Of a stretch of 21,134 bases of DNA, positions 1 to 4,904 are shown in pieces. This DNA comes from a virus. Each line of letters starts with the position of its first letter. Within the stretch, counting starts at the first letter, position 1. The stretch is taken from IMG/VR virus record IMGVR_UViG_3300008264_000031, positions 1-21,134 of that record, one strand, 5' to 3'. The translations under genes and the position numbers were made by a program. Below the pieces are notes generated by a model. The model saw only the letters and a list, made by a program, of their open reading frames with translations, had not been told where the DNA came from and did not search any database.

Positions 1-7
1 AATCAGT

Positions 8-24
8 ATCACCAACATGGTGCA
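8..24. promoter_or_regulatory. NtrC-like enhancer site 1
   Basis: The 17-bp dyad ATCACCAACATGGTGCA matches 12 of the 14 fixed positions of the NtrC (NRI) consensus as I know it, TGCACCA-N3-TGGTGCA. It is the best of three similar sites. Its centre is about 200 bp upstream of the start predicted from the sigma-54 promoter at 189-205, within the usual range for sigma-54 enhancers. The consensus match is direct; binding by NtrC is inferred. Confidence 0.65.
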
Positions 25-38
25 TTTGAGGGTATCAC

Positions 39-55
39 TTCACCATTATAGTGCA
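39..55. promoter_or_regulatory. NtrC-like enhancer site 2
   Basis: TTCACCATTATAGTGCA matches 12 of 14 fixed positions of the NtrC consensus. It lies 31 bp (about three helical turns) from site 1. That is close to the spacing I recall between the two strong NtrC sites upstream of enterobacterial glnA, which bind dimers cooperatively on one DNA face. Confidence 0.6.
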
Positions 56-59
56 TATT

Positions 60-76
60 ATCACCAATACAGTGCA
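60..76. promoter_or_regulatory. NtrC-like enhancer site 3 (weaker)
   Basis: ATCACCAATACAGTGCA matches 10 of 14 fixed positions. It lies 21 bp (two helical turns) from site 2. The shared core of the three copies is TCACCA-N5-GTGCA at 9-24, 40-55 and 61-76. The copies could alternatively be iterons or operators for an unknown phage protein. The helical phasing argues for cooperative protein binding in either case. Confidence 0.5.
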
Positions 77-79
77 CCC

Positions 80-161
80 TGTGGATAACTCTAGGAATTG
101 TGGATAACTATTTAGCCTGTGGATAACTACACAGTCACACTCTAGAGATGCTTGTGGATAA
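80..161 (-). other. Cluster of four perfect DnaA boxes; candidate replication origin
   Basis: TGTGGATAA, the complement of the high-affinity DnaA box TTATCCACA, occurs exactly at 80-88, 99-107, 118-126 and 153-161. All four copies have the same orientation. The first three are spaced 19 bp start to start and the fourth follows after 35 bp. Three copies extend to TGTGGATAACT. I saw no other exact copy in the window; one random copy of a given 9-mer on either strand would be expected about 0.16 times in 21 kb. The cluster suggests a host DnaA-dependent origin, or DnaA acting as a regulator between the enhancer sites and the sigma-54 promoter. No clear AT-rich unwinding element is visible next to it. 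The boxes are seen directly; origin function is inferred. Confidence 0.75.
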
Positions 162-188
162 CCTGTTAGTCAGGGGTAAACTGCAAAG

Positions 189-205
189 TTGGCACACTGC
201 TTGCG
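189..205 (+). promoter_or_regulatory. Sigma-54 (RpoN) -24/-12 promoter of the early operon
   Basis: The sequence TTGGCACACTGCTTGCG fits the sigma-54 consensus YTGGCACR-N4-TTGCW at every fixed base except the last. The invariant GG (191-192) and GC (203-204) have the required 10-bp gap. The start of transcription would be near 216, giving a leader of about 30 nt before the first gene at 248. The stretch AAAGTTGGCACA (185-196) resembles the sigma-54 promoter of glnA in enteric bacteria as I recall it. Sigma-54 promoters need an enhancer-binding activator, and three NtrC-like dyads lie upstream at 8-76. A weak sigma-70 reading (TTGGCA at 189) lacks a good -10 at 17 bp. Confidence 0.75.
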
Positions 206-247
206 TAGTAACATGCGTACCAACCAACCAACTAAGGACATAGCAAC

Positions 248-448
248 ATGAAAGAACAACTCATTCACATCACATACAAAGACCAATACGGGATCCACTC
301 ATACTCACTAGAGGGCTTTGTAGACGGTGACTTTGTAGGCTTTGCCAGTGCCTCTAAAGACAGGGTACAACATGAGCTTGCATGGTACACTGACAACTTC
401 GATGGCTTACCTGTATCATTTACCACAATCACAGAGGAATTAAAATGA
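248..448 (+). CDS. Hypothetical protein, first gene of the early operon
   Basis: This is a 66-residue acidic protein with no family I recognise. It is mostly predicted soluble, rich in aromatic residues and Asp/Glu, and has no signal peptide or membrane segment. The ATG at 248 follows an AAGGA ribosome site at 234-238. It is the first gene behind the sigma-54/NtrC-like control region, so it would be among the first phage proteins made. Small first genes in T7-like phages often act on host enzymes, but nothing in this sequence shows such a role. Its stop overlaps the ATG of the next small gene (ATGA, 445-448). Confidence 0.75.
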   Translation: MKEQLIHITYKDQYGIHSYSLEGFVDGDFVGFASASKDRVQHELAWYTDNFDGLPVSFTTITEELK

Positions 449-546
449 TGAACAAACAAACATTTTATGATGTCTTATGTGCTGTCAGTATCGGTCTGCT
501 ATTGGCTATCGGTGCACTTGCATACTTTGACGTCCTTGTCCCCTAA
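445..546 (+). CDS. 33-residue single-pass membrane microprotein
   Basis: The frame begins at the ATGATG overlapping the stop of the preceding gene (445-448) and ends with TAA at 544-546. The peptide has a short polar head (MMNKQTFYDV) followed by one hydrophobic stretch of about 20 residues (roughly positions 11-30, including GLLLAIGALAYF). It therefore probably sits in the inner membrane. The 4-nt stop/start overlap suggests translational coupling. The family is unknown. Small early membrane peptides in phages can interfere with host envelope functions or superinfection, but that is only a possibility here. Confidence 0.6.
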   Translation: MMNKQTFYDVLCAVSIGLLLAIGALAYFDVLVP

Positions 547-562
547 GTGACAGCCTATTGTG

Positions 563-583
563 TAGCAGTGTGACAGACTGCTA
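563..583 (+). other. RNA hairpin between early genes
   Basis: A perfect 7-bp inverted repeat, TAGCAGT (563-569) and ACTGCTA (577-583), is separated by a 7-nt loop. No T-run follows, so it is not a classical terminator. It lies in the 91-bp gap between the 33-residue gene and the gene at 638 and could be an mRNA processing or stability element. Confidence 0.4.
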
Positions 584-608
584 TGCACTGCACTGTCGCA
601 GTAACCAA

Positions 609-620
609 AGGCTACGGCCT
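609..620 (+). other. Stable UNCG-type tetraloop hairpin in the leader of the gene at 638
   Basis: AGGC-TACG-GCCT forms a 4-bp stem closed by C-G around a UACG loop, a member of the very stable UNCG tetraloop class. It ends 17 nt before the start codon at 638 and just before the AAAGG ribosome site (627-631). It may mark a processed 5' end or keep the ribosome site open. Confidence 0.4.
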
Positions 621-637
621 AACTTTAAAGGTTTAAC

Positions 638-919
638 ATGATCGCTATTCACACAAAGTATTTCGGCCCTACTAACACCAGAGGCTCACGCATCAAAGCG
701 TATACGTGTAACTACTTTAACAATAACAACAAGGGCTTTGAAGTCTCTATACCATACGATCACGCTTTGAGTGGTGTTGACGTACATTTCAAAGCTGTCA
801 AGGCTTTAGTGGCTAAGCATAAGCTTGATTGGAATCTTGATTTCATGCGATATGGTGATTCAGCCGATGGCAAGGGATATAGTTTTTGTTTTGATAGCTC
901 ATGCGTAGAGGTGAAATAA
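638..919 (+). CDS. Hypothetical early protein
   Basis: This is a 93-residue protein of unknown family with no membrane segment or signal peptide. It is rich in aromatic residues, Asn and Lys (for example YFNNNNKGFEV around position 26), with several His and Cys scattered without a metal-binding pattern. The ATG is preceded by AAAGG at 627-631. Its last codons run into the ribosome site of the following gene. It belongs to the block of small early genes of unknown role. Confidence 0.75.
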   Translation: MIAIHTKYFGPTNTRGSRIKAYTCNYFNNNNKGFEVSIPYDHALSGVDVHFKAVKALVAKHKLDWNLDFMRYGDSADGKGYSFCFDSSCVEVK

Positions 920-921
920 TC

Positions 922-1128
922 ATGATTGAAACAACACACAATAAACCATTGGCCATCAAAGGCCTCAAAAGCTACCGCTACAGAGGCCGTTATGGTTTCA
1001 TAATGATCGGAGCCACTGACTCTCAAGATGCGCTTAAAGAGGCTTCTAGAAGTACTGAAAGCAAGGTAATAATTGACAACTTAGAAGCATGGGATTATTC
1101 TAAGTATATGTACACTCAAGCTATATAG
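922..1128 (+). CDS. Hypothetical early protein
   Basis: This is a 68-residue protein starting MIETTHNKPLAIKGL. An in-frame ATG at 901 would add seven residues but overlaps the preceding gene. The ATG at 922 has a good ribosome site (AGAGG, 907-911) and starts 2 nt after the previous stop, so I chose it. The N-terminal half is basic (YRYRGRYG) and the rest looks like a small alpha/beta fold. No recognised family. A sigma-70-like promoter lies inside its 3' half (1073-1101). Confidence 0.7.
   Translation: MIETTHNKPLAIKGLKSYRYRGRYGFIMIGATDSQDALKEASRSTESKVIIDNLEAWDYSKYMYTQAI
1073..1101 (+). promoter_or_regulatory. Candidate sigma-70 promoter inside the 922-1128 gene
   Basis: A perfect TTGACA (1073-1078) is followed, after exactly 17 bp, by TATTCT (1096-1101), four of six matches to TATAAT. 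Transcription would begin near 1108 and serve the genes from 1144 onward. It lies within a coding sequence and could be chance. Confidence 0.45.
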
Positions 1129-1143
1129 GGAAACAGTAACATT

Positions 1144-1308
1144 ATGAACACTAAACTACTAAAGCACTCACGTGATATTTTCAAGTCCTATGACGTACCG
1201 GAACACGTAAGGCGAAGCTATAGGCTTAAATGGGTGAGATCAATCAGGAACCTAGGTGATAAGTGGCTATTCGCTAAACATATTCAACGTAAGGACACAA
1301 TACAATGA
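1144..1308 (+). CDS. 54-residue basic protein
   Basis: The frame runs from ATG 1144 to TGA 1306-1308, and its stop overlaps the ATG of the next gene (ATGA, 1305-1308), supporting translation. The protein (starting MNTKLLKHSRDIFKSYDVPE) is strongly basic. It has a central stretch VRRSYRLKWVRSIRNLGDKW that resembles small proteins I recall from other T7-like phages with a similar RxWVRSxRxLGDxW pattern. The function is unknown; nucleic-acid binding is conceivable from charge alone. Confidence 0.7.
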   Translation: MNTKLLKHSRDIFKSYDVPEHVRRSYRLKWVRSIRNLGDKWLFAKHIQRKDTIQ

Positions 1309-1556
1309 CAATCGACACAATAACCTTTCACTTTGTAGGTGAATTAGAGGATTCAGGTGCTATCGTTGACGTTCAATGTCAGATTGACGAAGATGGGGAT
1401 TGTAGAAGCTTAGACTCTGCAATGTATCAGGGTATTAACTTGCTTGAGGTTATCTCACACGATCAATGGGAGAACCTTCAATGGGAGGGTTCAAAGAAAT
1501 ATAAAGCTGAACACATGGAACAGTTGACCATTGACCATGACTTAGACCATGCCTAG
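1305..1556 (+). CDS. Hypothetical acidic protein
   Basis: This is an 83-residue, strongly acidic protein. The middle contains DVQCQIDEDGDCRSLDSA, which looks like a beta-rich small domain, and the tail is rich in His and Asp. The start is fixed by the 4-nt ATGA overlap with the preceding basic gene. A basic and an acidic small protein in coupled order could be partners, but nothing else supports this. No recognised family. Confidence 0.75.
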   Translation: MTIDTITFHFVGELEDSGAIVDVQCQIDEDGDCRSLDSAMYQGINLLEVISHDQWENLQWEGSKKYKAEHMEQLTIDHDLDHA

Positions 1557-1613
1557 AAGGGCTTTAAAGGGCTGTTTTAGCCTACATTTTAACAACTTAA
1601 TACCGGAGGTGCT

Positions 1614-1805
1614 ATGTTATACAATAAAGGCTCTATTGTAGGGTTCACAAATGATAACCCTAAAGTGGAAGTGGTTACTATAAAGTTTGATGCTTTGCTT
1701 GATGACAAAACCATTGAGGAAGTATTGGACACACTCAGGGGTAAGTTCAACGATTGGGGTGAACACCTGCACTTTAAAATGACCTTAGAAAGTGAGGATG
1801 TGTAA
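1614..1805 (+). CDS. Hypothetical small protein
   Basis: This is a 63-residue protein starting MLYNKGSIVGF and ending in an acidic tail. A near-ideal ribosome site (GGAGGT, 1605-1610) stands just before the ATG, so expression should be strong. It probably forms a compact alpha/beta fold (VEVVTIKFDALL, then TIEEVLDTLRGKF). It follows a 57-bp gap and starts a run of three abutting genes (1614, 1806 and 1997). The family is unknown. Confidence 0.75.
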   Translation: MLYNKGSIVGFTNDNPKVEVVTIKFDALLDDKTIEEVLDTLRGKFNDWGEHLHFKMTLESEDV

Positions 1806-2000
1806 ATGATCTCAGATGTTGACTTAAAAGACTGGATAAAGGAACCAAAGAAAATGAATGAGTATTGCTATCAGGTAAGCCCGACAATGGACATATGGGT
1901 TTATGCCTCCAGTGAGGAAGAAGCTGAAAGCATGGTCTATGAGCAGCTAGGGTATGACCCTGAGGAAATGGACTTGATTGAAGTGAGGGAAGACGTATGA
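1806..2000 (+). CDS. Hypothetical acidic protein
   Basis: This is a 64-residue acidic protein. The ATG at 1806 follows the preceding stop without a gap and has GAGGA at 1794-1798. An internal ATG at 1854 (MNEYCYQVSP) with AAAGGA upstream is an alternative start giving 48 residues. The segment VYASSEEEAESMVYEQLGYDPEE resembles small domains in which a beta strand is followed by a helix that scores each residue pair, as in many phage proteins of unknown role. It overlaps the next gene by ATGA (1997-2000). Confidence 0.7.
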   Translation: MISDVDLKDWIKEPKKMNEYCYQVSPTMDIWVYASSEEEAESMVYEQLGYDPEEMDLIEVREDV

Positions 2001-2230
2001 AATGCTTATGTTGTGACAGGATTCTAACAGACTATGAAAGTACACGTAAACACGCTGTAACTGGTACATTCATTGACCTATGTCAGCAATGCTTTAAAAC
2101 TGTACAGGCTGACTCACACCTACCTACAAAGGATCGTAAAGATTTAATATCCTCGGATGACATAGATGATGGATTAGATGAAGAGAGTGAGAGTCACGTT
2201 AGCGACACCAACAGTGAAGGAGACCATTGA
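1997..2230 (+). CDS. Small zinc-ribbon protein with acidic tail
   Basis: This is a 77-residue protein with two Cys pairs, C3-x2-C6 (plus C5) and C29-x2-C32, separated by about 22 residues. The spacing is typical of a zinc ribbon. Between them is a segment DYESTRKHAVTG, and the C-terminal 30 residues are very acidic (SSDDIDDGLDEESES). I recall similar Cys-pair small proteins in other podoviruses, without an assigned function. It could bind nucleic acid or a host polymerase subunit. The start is fixed by the ATGA overlap at 1997-2000. A TTGACA hexamer overlaps its stop codon. Confidence 0.75.
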   Translation: MKCLCCDRILTDYESTRKHAVTGTFIDLCQQCFKTVQADSHLPTKDRKDLISSDDIDDGLDEESESHVSDTNSEGDH

Positions 2231-2255
2231 CAATCTGTACAAAGTGTGCTACCCT
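2227..2255 (+). promoter_or_regulatory. Weak candidate sigma-70 promoter
   Basis: A perfect TTGACA (2227-2232) overlaps the preceding stop codon. After 17 bp there is TACCCT (2250-2255), only three of six matches to TATAAT. It stands at the head of the 178-bp non-coding gap. The resemblance to the minus-strand promoter at 20537-20565 (TTGACA, 17 bp, TACCAT, also overlapping a stop codon) makes it worth listing. Confidence 0.3.
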
Positions 2256-2263
2256 AACTTTAA

Positions 2264-2281
2264 AGATACTACAAAGTATCT
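2264..2281 (+). other. Hairpin AGATACT/AGTATCT
   Basis: A perfect 7-bp stem, AGATACT (2264-2270) and AGTATCT (2275-2281), encloses the loop ACAA. No T-run follows. It is the first of three hairpins in the 2231-2408 non-coding gap, and RNA processing is one possible role. Confidence 0.45.
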
Positions 2282-2310
2282 AGGATGATTCATAGAAGTT
2301 AAATACACTA

Positions 2311-2340
2311 TATAAGTATTATTTAAGTAATATACTTATA
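2311..2340. repeat. AT-rich inverted repeat
   Basis: TATAAGTAT (2311-2319) and ATACTTATA (2332-2340) are a perfect 9-bp inverted repeat around a 12-bp AT-rich centre. The whole 30 bp contains only G/C at the four positions inside the repeated AAGT/ACTT-type motifs. It could be a binding site for a dimeric protein, an easily melted element, or a weak hairpin in RNA. Confidence 0.4.
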
Positions 2341-2376
2341 AAGACTTTAAAGTGTAAAAGTTGGACTATAAACCCA

Positions 2377-2390
2377 GTGTCGTAAGACAC
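2377..2390 (+). other. GNRA-tetraloop hairpin in the leader of the gene at 2409
   Basis: GTGTC-GTAA-GACAC is a perfect 5-bp stem with a GUAA loop, a GNRA tetraloop. It ends just upstream of the AAAGG ribosome site (2396-2400) of the gene at 2409. GNRA hairpins near 5' ends commonly stabilise phage mRNAs or mark processed ends; that role is inferred. Confidence 0.45.
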
Positions 2391-2408
2391 GATTGAAAGG
2401 ATAATTTT

Positions 2409-2612
2409 ATGTCTATTGAAATGTTTGAGGATGACGGTGAAGACTTGGATGTCGTTCAGTATGAGTGTTGGTATTGGTCTGTCATTGACAGTATGGCTGA
2501 ACTGATAATGAACAATGGACAAGGTAAGGTAATGTCTCATGTTGCTGAGGCTGTCTTAAACAAGGTACACAGCGGGTACGTAGCAGCTCAGGAAGACCCG
2601 TTCAAATGGTAA
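2409..2612 (+). CDS. Hypothetical acidic protein
   Basis: This is a 67-residue acidic protein with a cluster of Glu and Asp at the N terminus (FEDDGEDLDVV) and a helix-rich remainder. No recognised family. It follows the hairpin-rich leader at 2231-2408 with AAAGGA just upstream. Its last codons overlap the start of a 19-residue hydrophobic reading frame at 2606, which leads on to the gene at 2662. Confidence 0.7.
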   Translation: MSIEMFEDDGEDLDVVQYECWYWSVIDSMAELIMNNGQGKVMSHVAEAVLNKVHSGYVAAQEDPFKW

Positions 2613-2665
2613 TGGCTTTATTTGTCGTTATCTTAACTTTAATTAAACTGGTACTAAGCAAATGA
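2606..2665 (+). CDS. 19-residue hydrophobic microprotein
   Basis: The frame encodes MVMALFVVILTLIKLVLSK. It starts at ATG 2606 inside the end of the preceding gene and ends with TGA 2663-2665, overlapping the next ATG at 2662. An AGGAAG ribosome site (2590-2595) stands 10 nt upstream. An alternative start at 2612 gives 17 residues. The peptide is almost entirely hydrophobic with two Lys, so it would be a single membrane helix. The stop/start overlaps and ribosome site support translation. It could equally serve only as a coupling frame for the next gene. Confidence 0.45.
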   Translation: MVMALFVVILTLIKLVLSK

Positions 2666-2886
2666 ACACAAACATTGATCCTGATAAGCCTTGGCCTTTC
2701 CCAACTAACATCATTCAAGGGGATAATGATGCTAAGTTGATAGCTGATTGTCTTGAACTGTTGCAGGACTTCACAGCCTTCCAGCTCAGGGGTGAAATCT
2801 ACTATGGCTACCTCGATGTGAAGGCACTGAAGGTCATTGAGGAACTTAGGGAGGCTCAAGACAATGAAGCTAAACCTAGTACGTAA
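2662..2886 (+). CDS. Hypothetical protein upstream of the primase-helicase
   Basis: This is a 74-residue protein with a Pro-rich N terminus (DPDKPWPFPTN) followed by a mainly helical stretch (residues 25-70). No recognised family. The start is fixed by the overlap with the 19-residue frame (2662-2665). Its last 23 bp overlap the start of the primase-helicase gene at 2864, and its sequence supplies the GGGAGG ribosome site (about 2848-2853) for that gene, so the two are probably translated together. Confidence 0.7.
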   Translation: MNTNIDPDKPWPFPTNIIQGDNDAKLIADCLELLQDFTAFQLRGEIYYGYLDVKALKVIEELREAQDNEAKPST

Positions 2887-4495
2887 ACCTAAGCCAAGTG
2901 AGTCTAAGCTTATCAAGCACATTGCCTGTGATGCCTGTGGTAGCTCAGATGCCAATGGCTTATACGATGACAATCACACGTATTGTTTCTCATGCAATAC
3001 TTACTACAATGAAACTGATGCTGATGAACTGTCAGTTATGCAACAAGCAGTAGCACCACGAAAGACCATGATGTTAGACATCAAAGGAACCATCAAGTCG
3101 ATACCTGATAGAGGTATCACCCTTCAAACCTGTGAGAAATATGGAGTTACACAAGATAATGGACAGCACTTTTATCCTTACACTGACGATGCCGGAGGAG
3201 TTGTTGCAGCAAAACTTAGACGAGTGGCAGACAAAACTTTCAGCATTCTTGGAACATTCACGAATGCTAGGCTTTTCGGACAGCAGCTCTTTCACGCTGG
3301 TGGCAAGGCAGTCACCATCACTGAAGGAGAACTTGACGCTCTAGCAGCTTTTCAGATGAATGGTAGCCTCTACCCTGTGGTGTCAGTCAGAAACGGTGCA
3401 CAGGCAGCTTTAAAGGACTGCAAGGCACAGTATGAGTGGCTAAACTCCTTCGATAGCATTGTGATCTGCTTTGATGCTGATGAACCCGGTAAGAAGGCAT
3501 CTAAGGAAGTGGCTGAACTGTTCGGTCAGAAGGCTAAGATTGTGAAGCACTTGAGTGGCTACAAAGATGCCTGTGACTACCTCATTGCAGGTGCTACCAA
3601 AGAGTTTGTGAATGAGTGGTGGAGAGCTGAGGTTTACATCCCAGATGGCATCATCAATGCTGCATCTCTGTGGGAGGAAGTCATTAAACCTGAGGCTAAG
3701 GCTGAGGCTATGTATCCGTGGAAGGGCTTGAATAAGCTTCTCTATGGTATCAGACCTTCAGAGTTAATCACAGTCACTGCAGGTTCAGGACTAGGTAAGA
3801 GTCAATTTCTGCGAGAGATATTGTTCAATATACTGAACACTACGAAGTGGAACATTGGAGGTTTATTCCTTGAGGAGTCCACTCGAAAGACAGCTCGAAG
3901 TATCATGAGCTTACACGCTAACAAACTACTGCACTTACCTGACACCCCAACAACTGAACAGGAGCTTAAAGATGCTTTCGATGCAACACTTGGCACTAAT
4001 CGTGTGTATCTCTTTGACCACTTCGGTAGCAGTGACGTTGATAACATTGCCAACAGAATCCGATACATGGCTAAAGCTTGCGATTGCAGGGTTATCTTTC
4101 TTGACCACATCAGTATTGTTATATCTGGTCAAGACAATGGAGATGAGCGTAAGGCTATTGATAACATGATGACGAAGCTTCGTACACTGGTGCAAGAGCT
4201 GGAGATTACCTTGATCTGTGTCAGTCACCTTCGTAGACTGCAAGGGAATCAAGGTCACGAAGATGGTGGTAGTGTCTCATTGTCGCAGCTCAGAGGCTCA
4301 GGTGCTATTGCTCAACTGAGTGATGCTGTGATTACCTTGGAGCGTAACTCGATGGCAGCAGATGACAATGAGAGACATCAGACTAAGATCTCAGTGGCTA
4401 AGAATCGTTACAATGGTTATACAGGCCCAGCTTGTGTGTTGAAGTACGACATGGATACTGGACGCATGGTGGAGATGTTGGAGGAAGTACTATGA
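2864..4495 (+). CDS. T7 gp4-like DNA primase-helicase
   Basis: This 543-residue bifunctional replication protein would unwind DNA ahead of the polymerase as a ring and make RNA primers for the lagging strand. The N-terminal zinc-binding domain shows C22-x2-C25 and C41-x2-C44. The Toprim-type primase core has E154 in TEGELDAL and D204/D206 in FDADEPG. The DnaB/RecA-like helicase has a Walker A loop GSGLGKS at about 307-313, Walker B (VIFLDH) at about 408 and a C-terminal QLRGSGAIAQLSD segment followed by KNRYNGYTG. T7 gp4 has 566 residues, so it is full length. ATG 2864 is preferred over ATG 2837 because of GGGAGG upstream and less overlap. Confidence 0.95.
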   Translation: MKLNLVRKPKPSESKLIKHIACDACGSSDANGLYDDNHTYCFSCNTYYNETDADELSVMQQAVAPRKTMMLDIKGTIKSIPDRGITLQTCEKYGVTQDNGQHFYPYTDDAGGVVAAKLRRVADKTFSILGTFTNARLFGQQLFHAGGKAVTITEGELDALAAFQMNGSLYPVVSVRNGAQAALKDCKAQYEWLNSFDSIVICFDADEPGKKASKEVAELFGQKAKIVKHLSGYKDACDYLIAGATKEFVNEWWRAEVYIPDGIINAASLWEEVIKPEAKAEAMYPWKGLNKLLYGIRPSELITVTAGSGLGKSQFLREILFNILNTTKWNIGGLFLEESTRKTARSIMSLHANKLLHLPDTPTTEQELKDAFDATLGTNRVYLFDHFGSSDVDNIANRIRYMAKACDCRVIFLDHISIVISGQDNGDERKAIDNMMTKLRTLVQELEITLICVSHLRRLQGNQGHEDGGSVSLSQLRGSGAIAQLSDAVITLERNSMAADDNERHQTKISVAKNRYNGYTGPACVLKYDMDTGRMVEMLEEVL

Positions 4496-4638
4496 GTGCA
4501 TGGTTAATCGCTGTAGTGGGTGTTGTCTATGCTGTAGTAGCTGTAGACTTGATCGTTAAAGGTAACACTGGCTTAGGTATAGCCTTCATTGGTTATGCGC
4601 TAGGGAACGTGGGTCTGTACATGGAGGCTGCAAAATGA
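4492..4638 (+). CDS. 48-residue two-helix membrane protein
   Basis: The ATG at 4492 overlaps the helicase stop (ATGA, 4492-4495) and follows GGAGGAAG (4480-4487), so I start here rather than further upstream. The protein has two hydrophobic stretches, at about residues 3-22 (WLIAVVGVVYAVVAVDLIV) and 28-44 (GLGIAFIGYALGNVGLY), and would form a helical hairpin in the inner membrane. No family is recognised. Its position inside the replication module suggests a possible link to membrane attachment of replication, but this is only inference. Confidence 0.7.
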   Translation: MSAWLIAVVGVVYAVVAVDLIVKGNTGLGIAFIGYALGNVGLYMEAAK

Positions 4639-4904
4639 GCAAGTGGGTTAAGAATGTTGAGAATCAAGACGAAGCTGATGCTATCATTGAAGCCCGTAAG
4701 GAGAGGAACAGGCAGAAACAACGAGCATGGGCTAAAGCCAACAGAGATAAGGCTAATGCTTACAAGAGAAGAGCTAAAGAACGTAAGAGGAATATATTAC
4801 TAGTAACCGCAGCAGACCCTGTAAAGACTGCCTACCATACTGACTGGAAGGGCACACTGTATCATTGCCCTGAACTAACGTATAGAGGAAAGAACGATGC
4901 TTGA
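4635..4904 (+). CDS. Basic hypothetical protein
   Basis: This is an 89-residue protein. Residues 10-55 are very rich in Lys, Arg, Ala and Glu (RKERNRQKQRAWAKANRD and on) and should form a long charged helix, followed by a short polar region ending in YHTDWKGTLYHCPELTYRG. The positive charge suggests nucleic-acid binding. It overlaps the preceding gene by ATGA (4635-4638). It is not recognised as an HNH nuclease, since the required His-Asn pattern is absent. Confidence 0.7.
   Translation: MSKWVKNVENQDEADAIIEARKERNRQKQRAWAKANRDKANAYKRRAKERKRNILLVTAADPVKTAYHTDWKGTLYHCPELTYRGKNDA

Noticed and set aside
8-76. Reading the three dyads as a CRISPR-like array or transposon end
   Set aside because: Only three imperfect 16-17 bp copies with spacings of 21-31 bp and no spacers. 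They fit protein-binding sites much better.
1569-1583. GC hairpin GGCT/AGCC with nearby T-run, possible terminator
   Set aside because: The stem is only 4-5 bp and the T-run is broken, so it is too weak to call.
2485-2490. TTGACA in the gene at 2409
   Set aside because: No acceptable -10 at 16-18 bp. Other isolated TTGACA at 5085, 6724, 7722 and 10209 also lack a -10.
2602-2973. 123-codon open frame on the minus strand
   Set aside because: Covered by plus-strand genes with coupled starts, and no protein pattern is recognisable.
3802-4258. Two minus-strand open frames of about 105 codons
   Set aside because: Both are inside the helicase domain of the primase-helicase and are explained as shadow frames.
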